The position numbers were made by a program, and so were the translations under genes. A stretch of DNA of 64,000 nt from Halomonas sp. (GTDB lineage: Bacteria > Pseudomonadota > Gammaproteobacteria > Pseudomonadales > Halomonadaceae), in assembly GCF_017983445.1 (NCBI RefSeq), contig NZ_JAGOBJ010000008.1, positions 124,001 to 188,000 of the forward strand, written 5' to 3'. How positions within the stretch are numbered: position 1 is the first letter of the stretch; the number at the start of each line of letters is the position of its first letter. Under the pieces are notes generated by a model that saw only the letters and a program-made list of their open reading frames with translations, ran no database searches and was not told the origin of the DNA. Shown here one piece after another: positions 17,547-26,995 of this stretch.

Positions 17547-20195
17547 ATGAGTCATGACCTACACGAATCGCTGCGCGATAACGTTCGTATTCTGGGCGAT
17601 AGCCTGGGGCGTACAATAGCCGACGATCTGGGCCAAGCTTTTGTCGATAAAATAGAAACAATTCGGGCACACGCCAAGCGTGGCCGCCAAGGGGATTCCC
17701 TCCAGCAGCGCGAACTCATCGAATATCTACGCAAATTACCCGAGCGAGATCTGCTGCCGGTAACGCGTGCTTTCAACCAGTTTTTAAATTTTGCCAATAT
17801 TGCCGAGCAACACTATCGGGCGCGTTTTCGGCGCGTGGAAGATTACAAACCCGGCTCGCAGCCAGCGTTGGACGAGCTGCTGGCACGTGCCCAGCAGGCA
17901 GGTAACTCACCGCGCAAACTGGTGGAAACGCTTGCCAACATGCGGGTCGAGCTGGTGCTTACCGCGCATCCAACCGAAGTTATTCGGCGTACGCTGATTC
18001 AAAAATACGACGCCATCGATGAATGCCTGACCGCGATTGAGGGCTCTGAAGACTACCCCGAGCGTGGAGCGCGAGCCCAGGGACGCCTGGAAGAGCTTAT
18101 TAGCCAAGCATGGCATACCGATGAAATTCGCCATGAACGGCCAACCCCTGTAGATGAGGCCAAATGGGGCTTTGCGGTCATCGAGAATTCGCTGTGGCAG
18201 GCCGTCCCGGATTTTCATCGCGACCTGGATAACCTGCTTCTGTCGAATGCCGGCGAGCGCCTGCCTCTGGATGCCGCGCCTATTCGCTATGCGTCCTGGA
18301 TGGGTGGGGACCGCGACGGTAACCCCAACGTGACCGCGCGCGTGACTCGTGAAGTCCTTTTATTAGGGCGCTGGATGGCCGCAGACCTTTATTTGCGCGA
18401 TTTAGAGCAGTTGAAAACCGAGCTTTCCATGTGGAAAGCCAACAGTGCTTTAAAAGCGGAAGTTGGCGATGTGGCCGAGCCGTATCGCGAACTGCTTAAA
18501 CGCTTATTGCTTAAGATGGAAGCCACCCGCGACTGGGCCAAGGCAAAGCTGGATGACCGTAATTATGATGGCGGTCCGATTGTTGAGACACGCGATCAGA
18601 TATACGCGCCGCTGCTGGCCTGCTATCGCTCGCTTTGCGATGTGGGGCTGGATACCGTCGCCAATGGCTCACTGCTGGATACTCTGCGCCGTGTGGCCGT
18701 ATTTGGCGTTACGCTGACCAAGCTGGACCTGCGTCAGGAAGCCAGCCGTCATGCTCAGGTCATCGAAGAGCTTACCAGCACTTTGGGGCTTGGCCACTAT
18801 GAGGAGTGGGACGAAGCCCAGCGGCAGGCCTTTCTGCTGGAAGAACTTGCTTCTCGGCGCCCGCTTATTCCACGCCGCTGGGAGTGCTCCGCTGAGTCCC
18901 GTGAGGTGCTGGATACCTTTAAGGTGATCGCTCAGGAACATACTGAAGCGCTCGGCACGTACATTATCTCCATGGCCGCCGAGCCGTCGGACGTGCTCAC
19001 CGTGGCGCTATTAATGAAAGAAGCTGGTGGTGAAGTCACGCTGCCTATTGCGCCGCTATTTGAGACGCTCGACGACTTGAACCATGCGGGTGACGTAATC
19101 GAACAGCTACTGACGCTACCCGGCTATCGGGCGCTGATCGGCGACCGTCAGGAGGTCATGATTGGCTACTCCGATTCCGCCAAGGATGCCGGACAGTTAG
19201 CCGCTGCCTGGGCTCAGTATCGCGCCCAGGAAGCGCTGGTGAATGTTTGCGAGCGGCATGGCGTTGATCTGACTCTGTTCCACGGACGTGGTGGTACGGT
19301 GGGTCGTGGGGGCGGCCCGGCGCACGCCGCTATTTTGTCGCAACCTCCAGGTTCGGTGAATGGCAGTCTGCGGGTCACTGAGCAGGGCGAAATGATTCGT
19401 TTCAAGTTCGGCCAGCCTGATATTGCCCTTCGCTCAATGGAAATTTATGCCTGTGCGGTGCTGGAGGCCACTTTGCTGCCGCCACCGGCGCCAGAACCTC
19501 ATTGGCGCGAAGAGATGGACAAGCTCGCCCACATTGCGCATGCAGGGTACGTTGGTGTCGTGCGTGAAAACCCGGATTTTGTGCCGTATTTCCGTGCGGT
19601 AACGCCGGAAGGCGCGCTGGGGCGTTTGCCGCTTGGGTCGCGCCCCGCCAAGCGACGCCAGGATGGCGGTGTTGAAACGCTACGCGCGATTCCCTGGATA
19701 TTTGCCTGGACACAGATACGCTTGATGCTGCCCGCGTGGTTGGGAAGTGGCGAGGCCTTCGCTCGTCGTCTGGAGGAGCCGGGCGGACTGGAAGTGCTTC
19801 AGGAAATGCGTACGAATTGGCCGTTTTTTGGCACCTACCTCGACATGCTGGAGATGCTGCTCGCCAAGGCCGATACCGCCATTGCCGCTTACTATGAACA
19901 CCGCTTAGTCGACGAGCCGTCGCTTAAATTACTGGGCAAGGAGCTACGTGAACGCTTTGCCCGCCTGGAAGAGGTGCTGTTGAATATTCTCCAGCAAGAA
20001 AAGCTGCTTGAGAATACGCCGCTGATTCGCCAGGCAATTGACGTGCGCAACCCCTATATTGACCCGCTGCATGGGCTGCAGGCCGAGCTATTACAGCGTA
20101 ACCGCGATGCCGATGGCGCTATTAGCGCCGATCTTTCGCGCGCGCTAATGGTGACAATGGCGGGTATTGCTGCAGGCTTACGCAATACCGGCTAG
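17547..20195 (+). CDS. ppc: Phosphoenolpyruvate carboxylase
   Basis: Anaplerotic enzyme that carboxylates PEP to oxaloacetate. The start ATG at 17547 is preceded by AGGAGG at eight bases; 882 residues, the standard length. Catalytic motifs are all present: VLTAHPTEVIRRT (catalytic His), the glycine-rich GRGGTVGRGGGP loop, MIGYSDSAKDAG, and the conserved C-terminal end RNTG. The gene stands alone between mazG (50-bp gap) and a strong hairpin 21 bp after its stop. Confidence 0.97.
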   Translation: MSHDLHESLRDNVRILGDSLGRTIADDLGQAFVDKIETIRAHAKRGRQGDSLQQRELIEYLRKLPERDLLPVTRAFNQFLNFANIAEQHYRARFRRVEDYKPGSQPALDELLARAQQAGNSPRKLVETLANMRVELVLTAHPTEVIRRTLIQKYDAIDECLTAIEGSEDYPERGARAQGRLEELISQAWHTDEIRHERPTPVDEAKWGFAVIENSLWQAVPDFHRDLDNLLLSNAGERLPLDAAPIRYASWMGGDRDGNPNVTARVTREVLLLGRWMAADLYLRDLEQLKTELSMWKANSALKAEVGDVAEPYRELLKRLLLKMEATRDWAKAKLDDRNYDGGPIVETRDQIYAPLLACYRSLCDVGLDTVANGSLLDTLRRVAVFGVTLTKLDLRQEASRHAQVIEELTSTLGLGHYEEWDEAQRQAFLLEELASRRPLIPRRWECSAESREVLDTFKVIAQEHTEALGTYIISMAAEPSDVLTVALLMKEAGGEVTLPIAPLFETLDDLNHAGDVIEQLLTLPGYRALIGDRQEVMIGYSDSAKDAGQLAAAWAQYRAQEALVNVCERHGVDLTLFHGRGGTVGRGGGPAHAAILSQPPGSVNGSLRVTEQGEMIRFKFGQPDIALRSMEIYACAVLEATLLPPPAPEPHWREEMDKLAHIAHAGYVGVVRENPDFVPYFRAVTPEGALGRLPLGSRPAKRRQDGGVETLRAIPWIFAWTQIRLMLPAWLGSGEAFARRLEEPGGLEVLQEMRTNWPFFGTYLDMLEMLLAKADTAIAAYYEHRLVDEPSLKLLGKELRERFARLEEVLLNILQQEKLLENTPLIRQAIDVRNPYIDPLHGLQAELLQRNRDADGAISADLSRALMVTMAGIAAGLRNTG

Positions 20196-20216
20196 ATGCC
20201 TAGGTGAGTTGTGCGT

Positions 20217-20241
20217 ATGCCGCCAGCGCCGCTGGCGGCAT
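20217..20241 (+). terminator. Hairpin after ppc
   Basis: A perfect 11-bp stem (ATGCCGCCAGC / GCTGGCGGCAT) with a three-base loop lies 21 bp after the ppc stop codon. The T-tract is weak (TCATTT). It is most likely the ppc transcription terminator. Confidence 0.7.
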
Positions 20242-20265
20242 CATTTAACACTTCAGGAGTCGGCA

Positions 20266-20811
20266 ATGAACCCAGATGCCCAAGCGGTGCTAAAGTTCTG
20301 GTTTAACGAGCTAACGCCTGCGCAATGGTTTAAAAAAGATCTCGAGATGGATCGGGTTATCGTTACCCGGTTTGCAGACCTGCATGCCCAAGTTGCCCAG
20401 TGTGAATGCTACTCATGGCGCGAGACTCCCCACGGCCGTTTGGCCGAAATTATCGTGCTCGACCAGTTTTCACGCAATATGTACCGCGATAACGCCCGCT
20501 CCTTTGCGTATGATGCGTTGGCCTTGGCTCTGGCCCAGCAAGCCGTGGCCGATGGTGCAGATGGTGAGCTGAGCCCAGAAGAGCGCAGCTTTTTATATAT
20601 GCCGTACATGCACAGTGAATCCAAGGCAATTCACGCGCTAGCGCTTAACCTGTTCGATCAGCCAGGGCTTGAAAATAACCTGGATTTTGAAATTCGCCAT
20701 AAGGCGATTATTGATCGCTTTGGCCGCTACCCACACCGCAATACGGTGCTGGGCAGGGCATCAACCGATGAAGAGATCGCCTTTTTAAAACAGCCAGGCT
20801 CCTCTTTTTAG
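20266..20811 (+). CDS. DUF924 family protein
   Basis: 181-residue soluble all-alpha protein of the DUF924 family (tetratricopeptide-like fold), function unknown. Recognisable family segments are VLKFWFNELTPAQWFKKD near the start, LAEIIVLDQFSRNMYRD in the middle, FLYMPYMHSES, and HRNTVLGR near the end. ATG at 20266 follows CAGGAG by six bases; longer in-frame extensions would overlap ppc and have no ribosome-binding site. It is followed 36 bp later by rluF and may share a transcript with it. Confidence 0.85.
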   Translation: MNPDAQAVLKFWFNELTPAQWFKKDLEMDRVIVTRFADLHAQVAQCECYSWRETPHGRLAEIIVLDQFSRNMYRDNARSFAYDALALALAQQAVADGADGELSPEERSFLYMPYMHSESKAIHALALNLFDQPGLENNLDFEIRHKAIIDRFGRYPHRNTVLGRASTDEEIAFLKQPGSSF

Positions 20812-20847
20812 CGGCGCTTTTAATCCCTTTTAGCCTTACGGCGTGTT

Positions 20848-21861
20848 ATGTCATTACGAAAATCGACTCGAATCAATAAGTACATCAGTGAAAGCGGCCT
20901 TTGCTCGCGCCGAGAGGCAGACCGCTTTGTGGAGCAGGGTAACGTCTGGATCAACGGCCGACGGGCCACCACGGGTGATCAGGTGGTGGCGGGCGACCGG
21001 GTAAAAGTGAATGGTCAGGAGATCGAGCCTCATGAAGAGGAGGATCTGATTCTGATCGCGCTCAATAAGCCCGTGGGCATTGTGAGCACCACGGAGTCGA
21101 GCGAAAAAGACAATATCGTTGAGTTTGTAAAACATGGCGCGCGTATTTTTCCCATCGGTCGGCTGGATAAAGACTCTCAGGGTCTGATTTTTCTGACTAA
21201 TAACGGTGATTTGGTTAACAAGATCCTGCGCGCTAACAACAATCACGAAAAAGAGTATCAAGTGACGGTCAATAAGCCGATCACGGATGAATTTGTTGAA
21301 GGCATGCAAAAAGGCGTGCCGATTCTGGGGCAGGTGACCAAAAAGTGCCACGTAGAGAAAGTCTCCACGTTTGCGTTTACGATTACGCTTGTGCAAGGCC
21401 TCAACCGCCAGATTCGCCGTATGTGTGAATATTTTGGCTACGAGGTTACTCAGCTAATTCGCACCCGGATCATGAACGTATCGATTAAAGGGTTAGCGCT
21501 AGGCGACTGGCGCGATTTAACGCCCAAAGAGATCGATACGATTATCACGCTTACCGAAGGCTCTGAAGCTACCCCGGCAGCACCTAAACAGACTAAACCG
21601 AAAGCCAAGCCCCGTACGCAAAACGGCCAAAATGCGCGTAAAGGCAAACCTGGGGCGGGGGCAAACTCCCACCGCTCTAGTAAACCGGCTACTGATAAAG
21701 CGACGGCTGGAAAAGCAGCTTCGGGTAAAACACGTTCAAGCGTTAAGGGTAAGCCTGGTGCGGCTGGCAAGCGCAGTGGCAAGCCCACGAGTAAAGCTCG
21801 CCCCAGTGCTGGAAAACCCTCTGCACGTGGAAAAGCACCGCGTCCCAAAACGAAACGCTAG
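20848..21861 (+). CDS. rluF: 23S rRNA pseudouridine(2604) synthase RluF with long basic tail
   Basis: 337-residue RsuA-family pseudouridine synthase. An N-terminal S4 RNA-binding domain ([20 protein letters not shown]) is followed by the catalytic domain with D107 in [10 protein letters not shown] and the family motif [17 protein letters not shown]. The RluF assignment (U2604 of 23S rRNA) rests on [10 protein letters not shown] and the catalytic context. From about residue 235 to the end the protein is a low-complexity Lys/Ala/Pro/Gly/Ser tail, probably extra RNA-binding or disordered; such tails are variable in this family. Confidence 0.87.
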   Translation: MSLRKSTRINKYISESGLCSRREADRFVEQGNVWINGRRATTGDQVVAGDRVKVNGQEIEPHEEEDLILIALNKPVGIVSTTESSEKDNIVEFVKHGARIFPIGRLDKDSQGLIFLTNNGDLVNKILRANNNHEKEYQVTVNKPITDEFVEGMQKGVPILGQVTKKCHVEKVSTFAFTITLVQGLNRQIRRMCEYFGYEVTQLIRTRIMNVSIKGLALGDWRDLTPKEIDTIITLTEGSEATPAAPKQTKPKAKPRTQNGQNARKGKPGAGANSHRSSKPATDKATAGKAASGKTRSSVKGKPGAAGKRSGKPTSKARPSAGKPSARGKAPRPKTKR

Positions 21862-22027
21862 GCTTTTGAAGCGCTTGCACGTGCTTTGATTACAGTATCA
21901 GGCTGCGAGCTGATGAGACTTAAAAATCTCAATATTGCGATAAGGTAAAGTTGACGCAAACACCTTGCCCAAGCGTGAAAAAGCCAACTAAGGTATTGAT
22001 ACTCGGATATCAATGGAGGACCTTGTG

Positions 22028-22339
22028 ATGGCAAAGCCTGAGCTGCAAGATGCCATAATTTATACCCAGGATGGGAGCGTACTCGGTACAGTATCGGATG
22101 CCAGTGCTGAAACTAAACTTGAGATACTCAAATCAGACGGTAGCCGGATCTGGATCGAGCGCAATGACTTGAGTGAAAACTATGGTCAATTAACGCTTGC
22201 CGAAGATTACACCGTTTATTCGGCTGATAATGTTAATGGCGATTGGACGGAAAGCGATGTGGACGATACGGTTGAAGATACTTTTCCCGCCAGTGATCCT
22301 CCTTCATTTAACATGGGTGATGAAGGGAAGGGGCGTTAA
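22028..22339 (+). CDS. Small acidic hypothetical protein with FPASDPPS C-terminal motif
   Basis: 103-residue acidic protein, no signal peptide or membrane segment. ATG at 22028 follows GGAGGA by seven bases and is preferred over an in-frame ATG at 22013. The N-terminal part (AIIYTQDGSVLGTVSDAS) could be a small beta domain. The C-terminus carries EDTFPASDPPSFN, a short motif that recurs in many unrelated small proteobacterial proteins of unknown role. It stands alone after rluF with a 166-bp gap, and a strong terminator follows. I do not recognise a function. Confidence 0.75.
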   Translation: MAKPELQDAIIYTQDGSVLGTVSDASAETKLEILKSDGSRIWIERNDLSENYGQLTLAEDYTVYSADNVNGDWTESDVDDTVEDTFPASDPPSFNMGDEGKGR

Positions 22340-22376
22340 CTGAATCGTTACGTTTAAGTCTTTTATGCTCCAAACT

Positions 22377-22413
22377 AAAAAGCTGGGACTGCAGATCGCA
22401 ACCCCAGCTTTTT
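22377..22413. terminator. Bidirectional terminator between the small acidic gene and trpG
   Basis: An 11-bp inverted repeat (AAAAAGCTGGG / CCCAGCTTTTT) has an A-run on one side and a T-run on the other. It sits between converging genes, as expected for a bidirectional Rho-independent terminator. Confidence 0.85.
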
Positions 22414-22441
22414 AAGCATTAAATAAAGCGCCAATCAACGG

Positions 22442-23101
22442 TCATGCCAGCAAAAAGTTGGCAATCAGCTCTTTGCCGCCTTCGGTCGCAAACGATTCCG
22501 GGTGAAACTGAATACCATGAATCGGATAATCGCGGTGTTTTATTCCCATTAACTCGAACTCGCCTCTAGCGTTCCAACGGCTGCGCTGTTCAAAGTCAGC
22601 AGCCTGCAAGTTACCTACCGTGGCGGTCACTTCAAGGCATTCAGGTAATGAGTCTGCATCGGCAATCAGCGAGTGGTAGCGCATTACCTCCAGCTGGTCG
22701 GGCACGCCTTTAAACACCGACTGCTGGTCATGGGTGACCGGACTGATCTTGCCATGCATGGGTAATGGTGCTTTTACCACCTTGCCGCCAAACACGTGCA
22801 CAATGCCCTGCATGCCCAAGCAAACGCCCAGCAGGGGCGTTGTTTTGCCTAGCTCTCTAATGACATCGGCGCATACGCCAAAGTAGCGTGGGTCATCGGG
22901 CGATCCGGGCCCCGGTGAAATAATAATGCGGTCAGGCGCCATCGCGACAATATCGGCAAACTCAATCTGGTCGTTGCGCTCAACGATAATGTTGAAATTA
23001 CTCAGCGAGCCGCGGTTTTTTTCCGTGGTGAGAATCTCACCAATGAACTGATAAAGGTTGTAGGTAAACGAATCGTAATTATCGATGATCAACACTTTCA
23101 T
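22442..23101 (-). CDS. trpG: Anthranilate synthase component II (glutamine amidotransferase)
   Basis: 219-residue class I glutamine amidotransferase that supplies ammonia to TrpE. The catalytic residues are visible: C94 in LGVCLGMQG, and H200 and E202 in IQFHPES. The ISPGPGSPDDP oxyanion region is present. The start overlaps the trpE stop by four bases. Sequence alone could also fit PabA, but the overlap with trpE and the upstream trpR with its operator argue for tryptophan synthesis. Confidence 0.88.
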   Translation of the reverse strand: MKVLIIDNYDSFTYNLYQFIGEILTTEKNRGSLSNFNIIVERNDQIEFADIVAMAPDRIIISPGPGSPDDPRYFGVCADVIRELGKTTPLLGVCLGMQGIVHVFGGKVVKAPLPMHGKISPVTHDQQSVFKGVPDQLEVMRYHSLIADADSLPECLEVTATVGNLQAADFEQRSRWNARGEFELMGIKHRDYPIHGIQFHPESFATEGGKELIANFLLA

Positions 23102-24513
23102 GCCGGGCTCTCCGAATCCATAAAGGGCGCTAGGGCTTTACGTGTACCCGCGAATTTACGCCGAATCTCTTCATACTCATCGTCTGCGTTACTATCAAAC
23201 ACGTTGCCACCGCAGGTTTGCACATAAGCGTTCTCGCCATTTACAAACACGGTACGAATGGGAATAGCAAAGGTGCAGTCGCCGTTAAACGAAAACTGGC
23301 CCACCGCGCCGCCGTAAGGACCACGGCCATCGGTTTCCAGGTCGTCTATAATTTTCATGGCTTCAATCTTGGGCGCGCCGGTCAGTGTACCGGCCGGGAA
23401 GTTGCTGGCAAGCGCCGTAAACATGTCTTCGCCTTCGGCAATAATGCCGACGATTTCGCTGGAGATATGCTGGACATGGCTAAAGCGCTTGATATCCATC
23501 AGGCTGCGTACTTTAACGGTACCAAACTGGGCCACCCGGCCAATATCATTACGATGCAGGTCCACGATCATGTTGTGCTCAGCAATTTCTTTGGGATCGT
23601 TAAGCAGTGCCCGCGCCAGTTGAGTGTCTTCCTGAGGCGTTTGCCCTCGGGTCGTCGTGCCCGCCAGAGGAAAGGTTTCCATTTCACCCTGACGCAGGCG
23701 AAACAGCAGCTCAGGGCTTGCGCCGATCAGCTTTTGCTCACCAAATTTCATGTAGTACATCTGCGGCGAAGGGTTGATGGTTCGTAGCTGGTCGTACAGG
23801 GCGACCGTATCGCCCTCAACCCTAAAGCGCTTTTTAAAGCCCACCTCACACTGAAACACCTTGCCGTCGATAATATCCTGCTTGACCTTGGCAACCGCTG
23901 CGGCGTGTTCTGCCTGGCTCATGGTATCGCCAAGCGCGGTGATTTTTAGATCATCGCTCTCGATATCCTCGGCGTCGATGAGTGTTTGTAGGAAGTCAAA
24001 GCGGCTATGGTCGTAATAGAAGTAGGTTACCTCGCCGGTCATCTTATCGAGGATAAGCCCATCTTTATAAAGCCCAAACCGAAACGTATCGAAGTCATCG
24101 CTAGCTTTTAACGAAAGCGTAGGTTCGAAGTACTGCATTGCGTCGTAGCCTAGATAGCCGCTTAACCCGCCTGCGTATTTTCGTGAAATGATATTTTGCG
24201 GTATCAGACTGCGTAGCAGAGCATAAGGGTTGTCGCTTGGGTAATGCTCGATATGGCCTGCGCGGTCTTCAATACTCAGCGTCTGGCCATTGGCGTAAAT
24301 AGTGTGCTCGGGATCAAAACCAATGATGGAATGGCGAGCCATATGGCTATCTTCGCCTAGCGACTCCAGCATGTAGCAGGTAGCAAACTGCTTCTCTATT
24401 TTTTTAAATAAGGCAAAAAAATCACAGTCCGCCGCGAGCGTGACGTAGTGCGGTTTACGCGGCAAGGTGAACGGGCGCGGGCTGGCTGATGGGGGGTTGG
24501 CTTGGGTGGTCAT
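23098..24513 (-). CDS. trpE: Anthranilate synthase component I
   Basis: 471-residue chorismate-utilising enzyme that makes anthranilate with ammonia from TrpG. The N-terminal domain holds CYMLESLGEDS, resembling the LLES-type tryptophan feedback site. The chorismate-binding domain has AGTTTRG, HNMIVDLHRNDIGRV, GAPKIEAMKIIDDLE and the QTCGGNVFDSN segment. Its 5' end is 3 bp from the trpR stop codon, so trpR-trpE-trpG form one operon. No trpD, trpC, trpB or trpA is in the window. Confidence 0.9.
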   Translation of the reverse strand: MTTQANPPSASPRPFTLPRKPHYVTLAADCDFFALFKKIEKQFATCYMLESLGEDSHMARHSIIGFDPEHTIYANGQTLSIEDRAGHIEHYPSDNPYALLRSLIPQNIISRKYAGGLSGYLGYDAMQYFEPTLSLKASDDFDTFRFGLYKDGLILDKMTGEVTYFYYDHSRFDFLQTLIDAEDIESDDLKITALGDTMSQAEHAAAVAKVKQDIIDGKVFQCEVGFKKRFRVEGDTVALYDQLRTINPSPQMYYMKFGEQKLIGASPELLFRLRQGEMETFPLAGTTTRGQTPQEDTQLARALLNDPKEIAEHNMIVDLHRNDIGRVAQFGTVKVRSLMDIKRFSHVQHISSEIVGIIAEGEDMFTALASNFPAGTLTGAPKIEAMKIIDDLETDGRGPYGGAVGQFSFNGDCTFAIPIRTVFVNGENAYVQTCGGNVFDSNADDEYEEIRRKFAGTRKALAPFMDSESPA

Positions 24514-24516
24514 GGT

Positions 24517-24792
24517 TCAGCGATCCAATAATGAGTGAGAAGTGCCTAACGCGCGTGACCCACGCGAAACGGTCGCAATGCCAACACCTAACATTTCCGC
24601 AATCTTGCGATGGGGCACACCGTCACGAAGCAGATTGAAAATTTGCAGCCGTTTGCTTATTTCCAGATATTCCGCCGGCGTCAGCAGGTTACTTAGTGCT
24701 TCGTTCATGGCTTCGGGGCTATCAATCGCCAATAGGTACGTAATTAATTCGGCGTGGTAGGAATCAGGTGAAGATGTGTTCTGTGAAGTCAT
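24517..24792 (-). CDS. trpR: Trp operon repressor TrpR
   Basis: 91-residue all-helical repressor. The diagnostic helix-turn-helix RDGVPHRKIAEMLGVGIAT followed by VSRGSRAL aligns with E. coli TrpR, and the helical N-terminal region LLTPAEYLEISKRLQIFNLL is conserved. When loaded with tryptophan it should bind CTAG-N4-CTAG operators, and exactly such a palindrome lies 20 bp upstream of its own start. This makes it an autoregulated first gene of the trpR-trpE-trpG operon. Confidence 0.93.
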   Translation of the reverse strand: MTSQNTSSPDSYHAELITYLLAIDSPEAMNEALSNLLTPAEYLEISKRLQIFNLLRDGVPHRKIAEMLGVGIATVSRGSRALGTSHSLLDR

Positions 24793-24811
24793 GAGTGCAC
24801 CAATAGTAGAA

Positions 24812-24839
24812 ATATCGTACTAGCGTACTAGTACGATAT
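24812..24839. promoter_or_regulatory. Trp repressor operator
   Basis: A perfect inverted repeat with 12-bp arms (ATATCGTACTAG / CTAGTACGATAT) and a 4-bp centre lies between the diverging trpR and kef-type genes. It contains the CTAG-N4-CTAG core with GTACTAG flanks that defines E. coli TrpR operators. The location next to trpR makes autoregulation of trpR-trpE-trpG very likely. Confidence 0.85.
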
Positions 24840-24979
24840 ATTCATTGGCGAAGAAGTCAAGTATTTCCAAGGAGGAGCGAAGAGGCGTTAACAGTGCAAC
24901 ATTAATGGACCTTGAGGAAGGTGGTTATTCGAGGACGTTAATAGATTACTATACCGTCATCTTGATTAAGGGGTACGGC

Positions 24980-26869
24980 ATGACGGCTTATTTTATCCAG
25001 GCATTTATCTACCTCCTGGCGGCAGTAATCGCAGTGCCGCTTGCCAAACGGTTTGGCTTGGGGTCGGTGCTGGGATATCTCGTGGCCGGGGTTGCCATTG
25101 GGCCGGTCTTTGGGCTGGTAGGGCAAGAGACCAACACTATTCAGCACTTTGCCGAGTTTGGCGTAGTAATGATGCTTTTTTTGGTCGGTATGGAGCTAGA
25201 CCCCAAAAGCCTTTGGGCAATGCGAGTCCGTTTGGTGGGGCTTGGCGGGTTACAGGTCGTGATAACTGCCATTGCGGGTACGGCCATTGCCTGGTGGCTG
25301 GGCCTGGTATGGCAAACGGCCTTAACGATTGGGTTAATTTTTGCGCTTTCCTCCACCGCTATCGTGCTGCAATCGTTAAATGAAAAAGGCCTGGCTAAGA
25401 CCGAAGGCGGGCGTAGCGCTTTTTCGGTGCTGCTATTTCAGGATATTGCCGTCATCCCCATGCTCGCGTTGATTCCACTACTGGCGCTGCCGGAGTTGAT
25501 GGGAACCGGTGGCGGTGGAGATGAACACGGCAGTTTTAATCTGGTGACGCATCTTTCTGGGTGGGCCCATGCCCTGGTAGTCATCGGTGCCATTGCCGTT
25601 GTGATCGCGGGCGGTTATTACCTGGGCCCACCGCTGTTTCGTTACGTGGTAGGGGCTGGGCTTCGTGAAGTGTTTACCGCTACCGCGCTGATGGTGGTGA
25701 TTGGTATTGCAGCGCTGATGAGCCTGGTGAATTTATCGCCCGCGTTAGGCGCATTTTTAGCTGGCGTCGTGCTTGCCAACAGTGAGTTCAAGCATGAGCT
25801 TGAAGCCAATATAGAGCCATTTAAAGGGCTTTTATTGGGGCTTTTCTTTATCACCGTGGGCGCCGGGATCAATTTTGAAGTATTGGCGGCCGAGTGGGTC
25901 ACCGTCGTTTCACTGGGGTTAGCGGTCATCGCGGTTAAAGCCATCGTTTTGCTGGCGCTTGCCTGGCTGTTCAATATCCGTGGAAGTAACTTCTGGCTGT
26001 TTGCGCTGAGCCTGGCCCAGGCCGGTGAGTTTGGGTTTGTGTTGCTGACCTACAGCGTACAAAGCAGCGTTATCCCACCGGACACTGCGCAGATTCTGTC
26101 ACTGGTGGTGGCGCTTTCGATGTTTTTAACGCCGCTTCTCTTTATCGCTTATGACCGAATCGTTCTGCCTCGCTACCTGAGCGCGAAAGTAGAGGATCGA
26201 GACCCTGATGATATTGAAGAACAGGCGCCGGTAATCGTTGCTGGGGTGGGGCGTTTTGGGCAGATTATCTGCCGTTTGCTGCGAGCTAATAATATCCCCA
26301 TGGTCGCGCTGGATCTTGAGCTTGAGCAGATCGAAAACTCACGGCGGATCAATATCAAAAGCTACTTTGGTGATGCCAGCCGCTCGGATCTTCTGGAACG
26401 AGCGGGCATCGAAAGCGCTCGCCTTTTGGTGGTGGCCATCGATGACCGTGAGCGCGCGGTGCAGATGATCCAGCACGTCAAACACTATTACCCTAACGTG
26501 TGGGTGCTGGCACGAGCCTTTGACCGTGGGCACGGTTATCAGCTCCGTGAAGCGGGCGCCGACGATGTGGTCAGTGAAACCTACCACTCCGCGCTGGAGC
26601 TAGGGGGTCATGCGCTGACGGCCATGGGTGTGCATCCTATGCGAGCGAAACAAATGACCTGGTCGTTTGTGCAAAATGAACAGGCTCATGAGGACGAGCT
26701 GTTTAATGCCTGGAAAGAGATAGAAGGCGGTATCAGCTTTAGCCCGCGCTATGGTGAGCTGTTCATGAAGCTTGAGGAATCGCTTAACAGCGCGATGCAG
26801 CAGGATTGGCGAGAACTCGAGCGGGCAGATGTGCCCATCTGGACGCCGCCCGAGAAAAATGAGCAGTAG
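24980..26869 (+). CDS. Kef-type monovalent cation:proton antiporter (CPA2) with RCK domain
   Basis: 629-residue membrane protein of the KefB/KefC family, glutathione-gated potassium efflux or general K+(Na+)/H+ antiport. The N-terminal part has about a dozen transmembrane helices with family signatures GLGSVLGYLVAG, HFAEFGVVMMLFLVGMELDP and LSSTAIVLQSL. An RCK N-terminal nucleotide-binding domain begins about residue 418 (VIVAGVGRFGQ). ATG at 24980 is chosen because AAGGGG lies seven bases upstream and the Kef homology starts there; a longer frame from 24845 would add 45 non-homologous residues. It is divergent from trpR. No kefF/kefG partner is adjacent, so the exact subtype is open. Confidence 0.88.
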   Translation: MTAYFIQAFIYLLAAVIAVPLAKRFGLGSVLGYLVAGVAIGPVFGLVGQETNTIQHFAEFGVVMMLFLVGMELDPKSLWAMRVRLVGLGGLQVVITAIAGTAIAWWLGLVWQTALTIGLIFALSSTAIVLQSLNEKGLAKTEGGRSAFSVLLFQDIAVIPMLALIPLLALPELMGTGGGGDEHGSFNLVTHLSGWAHALVVIGAIAVVIAGGYYLGPPLFRYVVGAGLREVFTATALMVVIGIAALMSLVNLSPALGAFLAGVVLANSEFKHELEANIEPFKGLLLGLFFITVGAGINFEVLAAEWVTVVSLGLAVIAVKAIVLLALAWLFNIRGSNFWLFALSLAQAGEFGFVLLTYSVQSSVIPPDTAQILSLVVALSMFLTPLLFIAYDRIVLPRYLSAKVEDRDPDDIEEQAPVIVAGVGRFGQIICRLLRANNIPMVALDLELEQIENSRRINIKSYFGDASRSDLLERAGIESARLLVVAIDDRERAVQMIQHVKHYYPNVWVLARAFDRGHGYQLREAGADDVVSETYHSALELGGHALTAMGVHPMRAKQMTWSFVQNEQAHEDELFNAWKEIEGGISFSPRYGELFMKLEESLNSAMQQDWRELERADVPIWTPPEKNEQ

Positions 26870-26895
26870 GGTAGGTAAAGAGATTTTAATTGAGC

Positions 26896-26941
26896 CTAAA
26901 AATGAACTAATGCGCTGAGTTGATTGAGCTGGCTTGGCGTT
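26896..26941 (-). pseudogene. Remnant 3' end of an outer-membrane protein gene (flanking repeat, left copy)
   Basis: On the minus strand this encodes TPSQLNQLSALVHF then TAG, which matches the end of the outer-membrane protein at 37187-37759 (TLSHLNQLSASLHLPF). Bases 26910-26941 and 37207-37238 agree at 30 of 32 positions. Only the gene's tail is left here, directly beyond the last Rhs fragment, with one LEY-like trace further upstream. Confidence 0.6.
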
Positions 26942-26995
26942 TCTAACTGCGCTGACGGTCATACCATAAACCATTATACTCCAGGGCCAAACAGA

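Noticed and set aside
24845-24979. 45-codon N-terminal extension of the Kef-type antiporter
   Set aside because: No ribosome-binding site fits the first codon and the family homology starts at the ATG at 24980, which has AAGGGG upstream.
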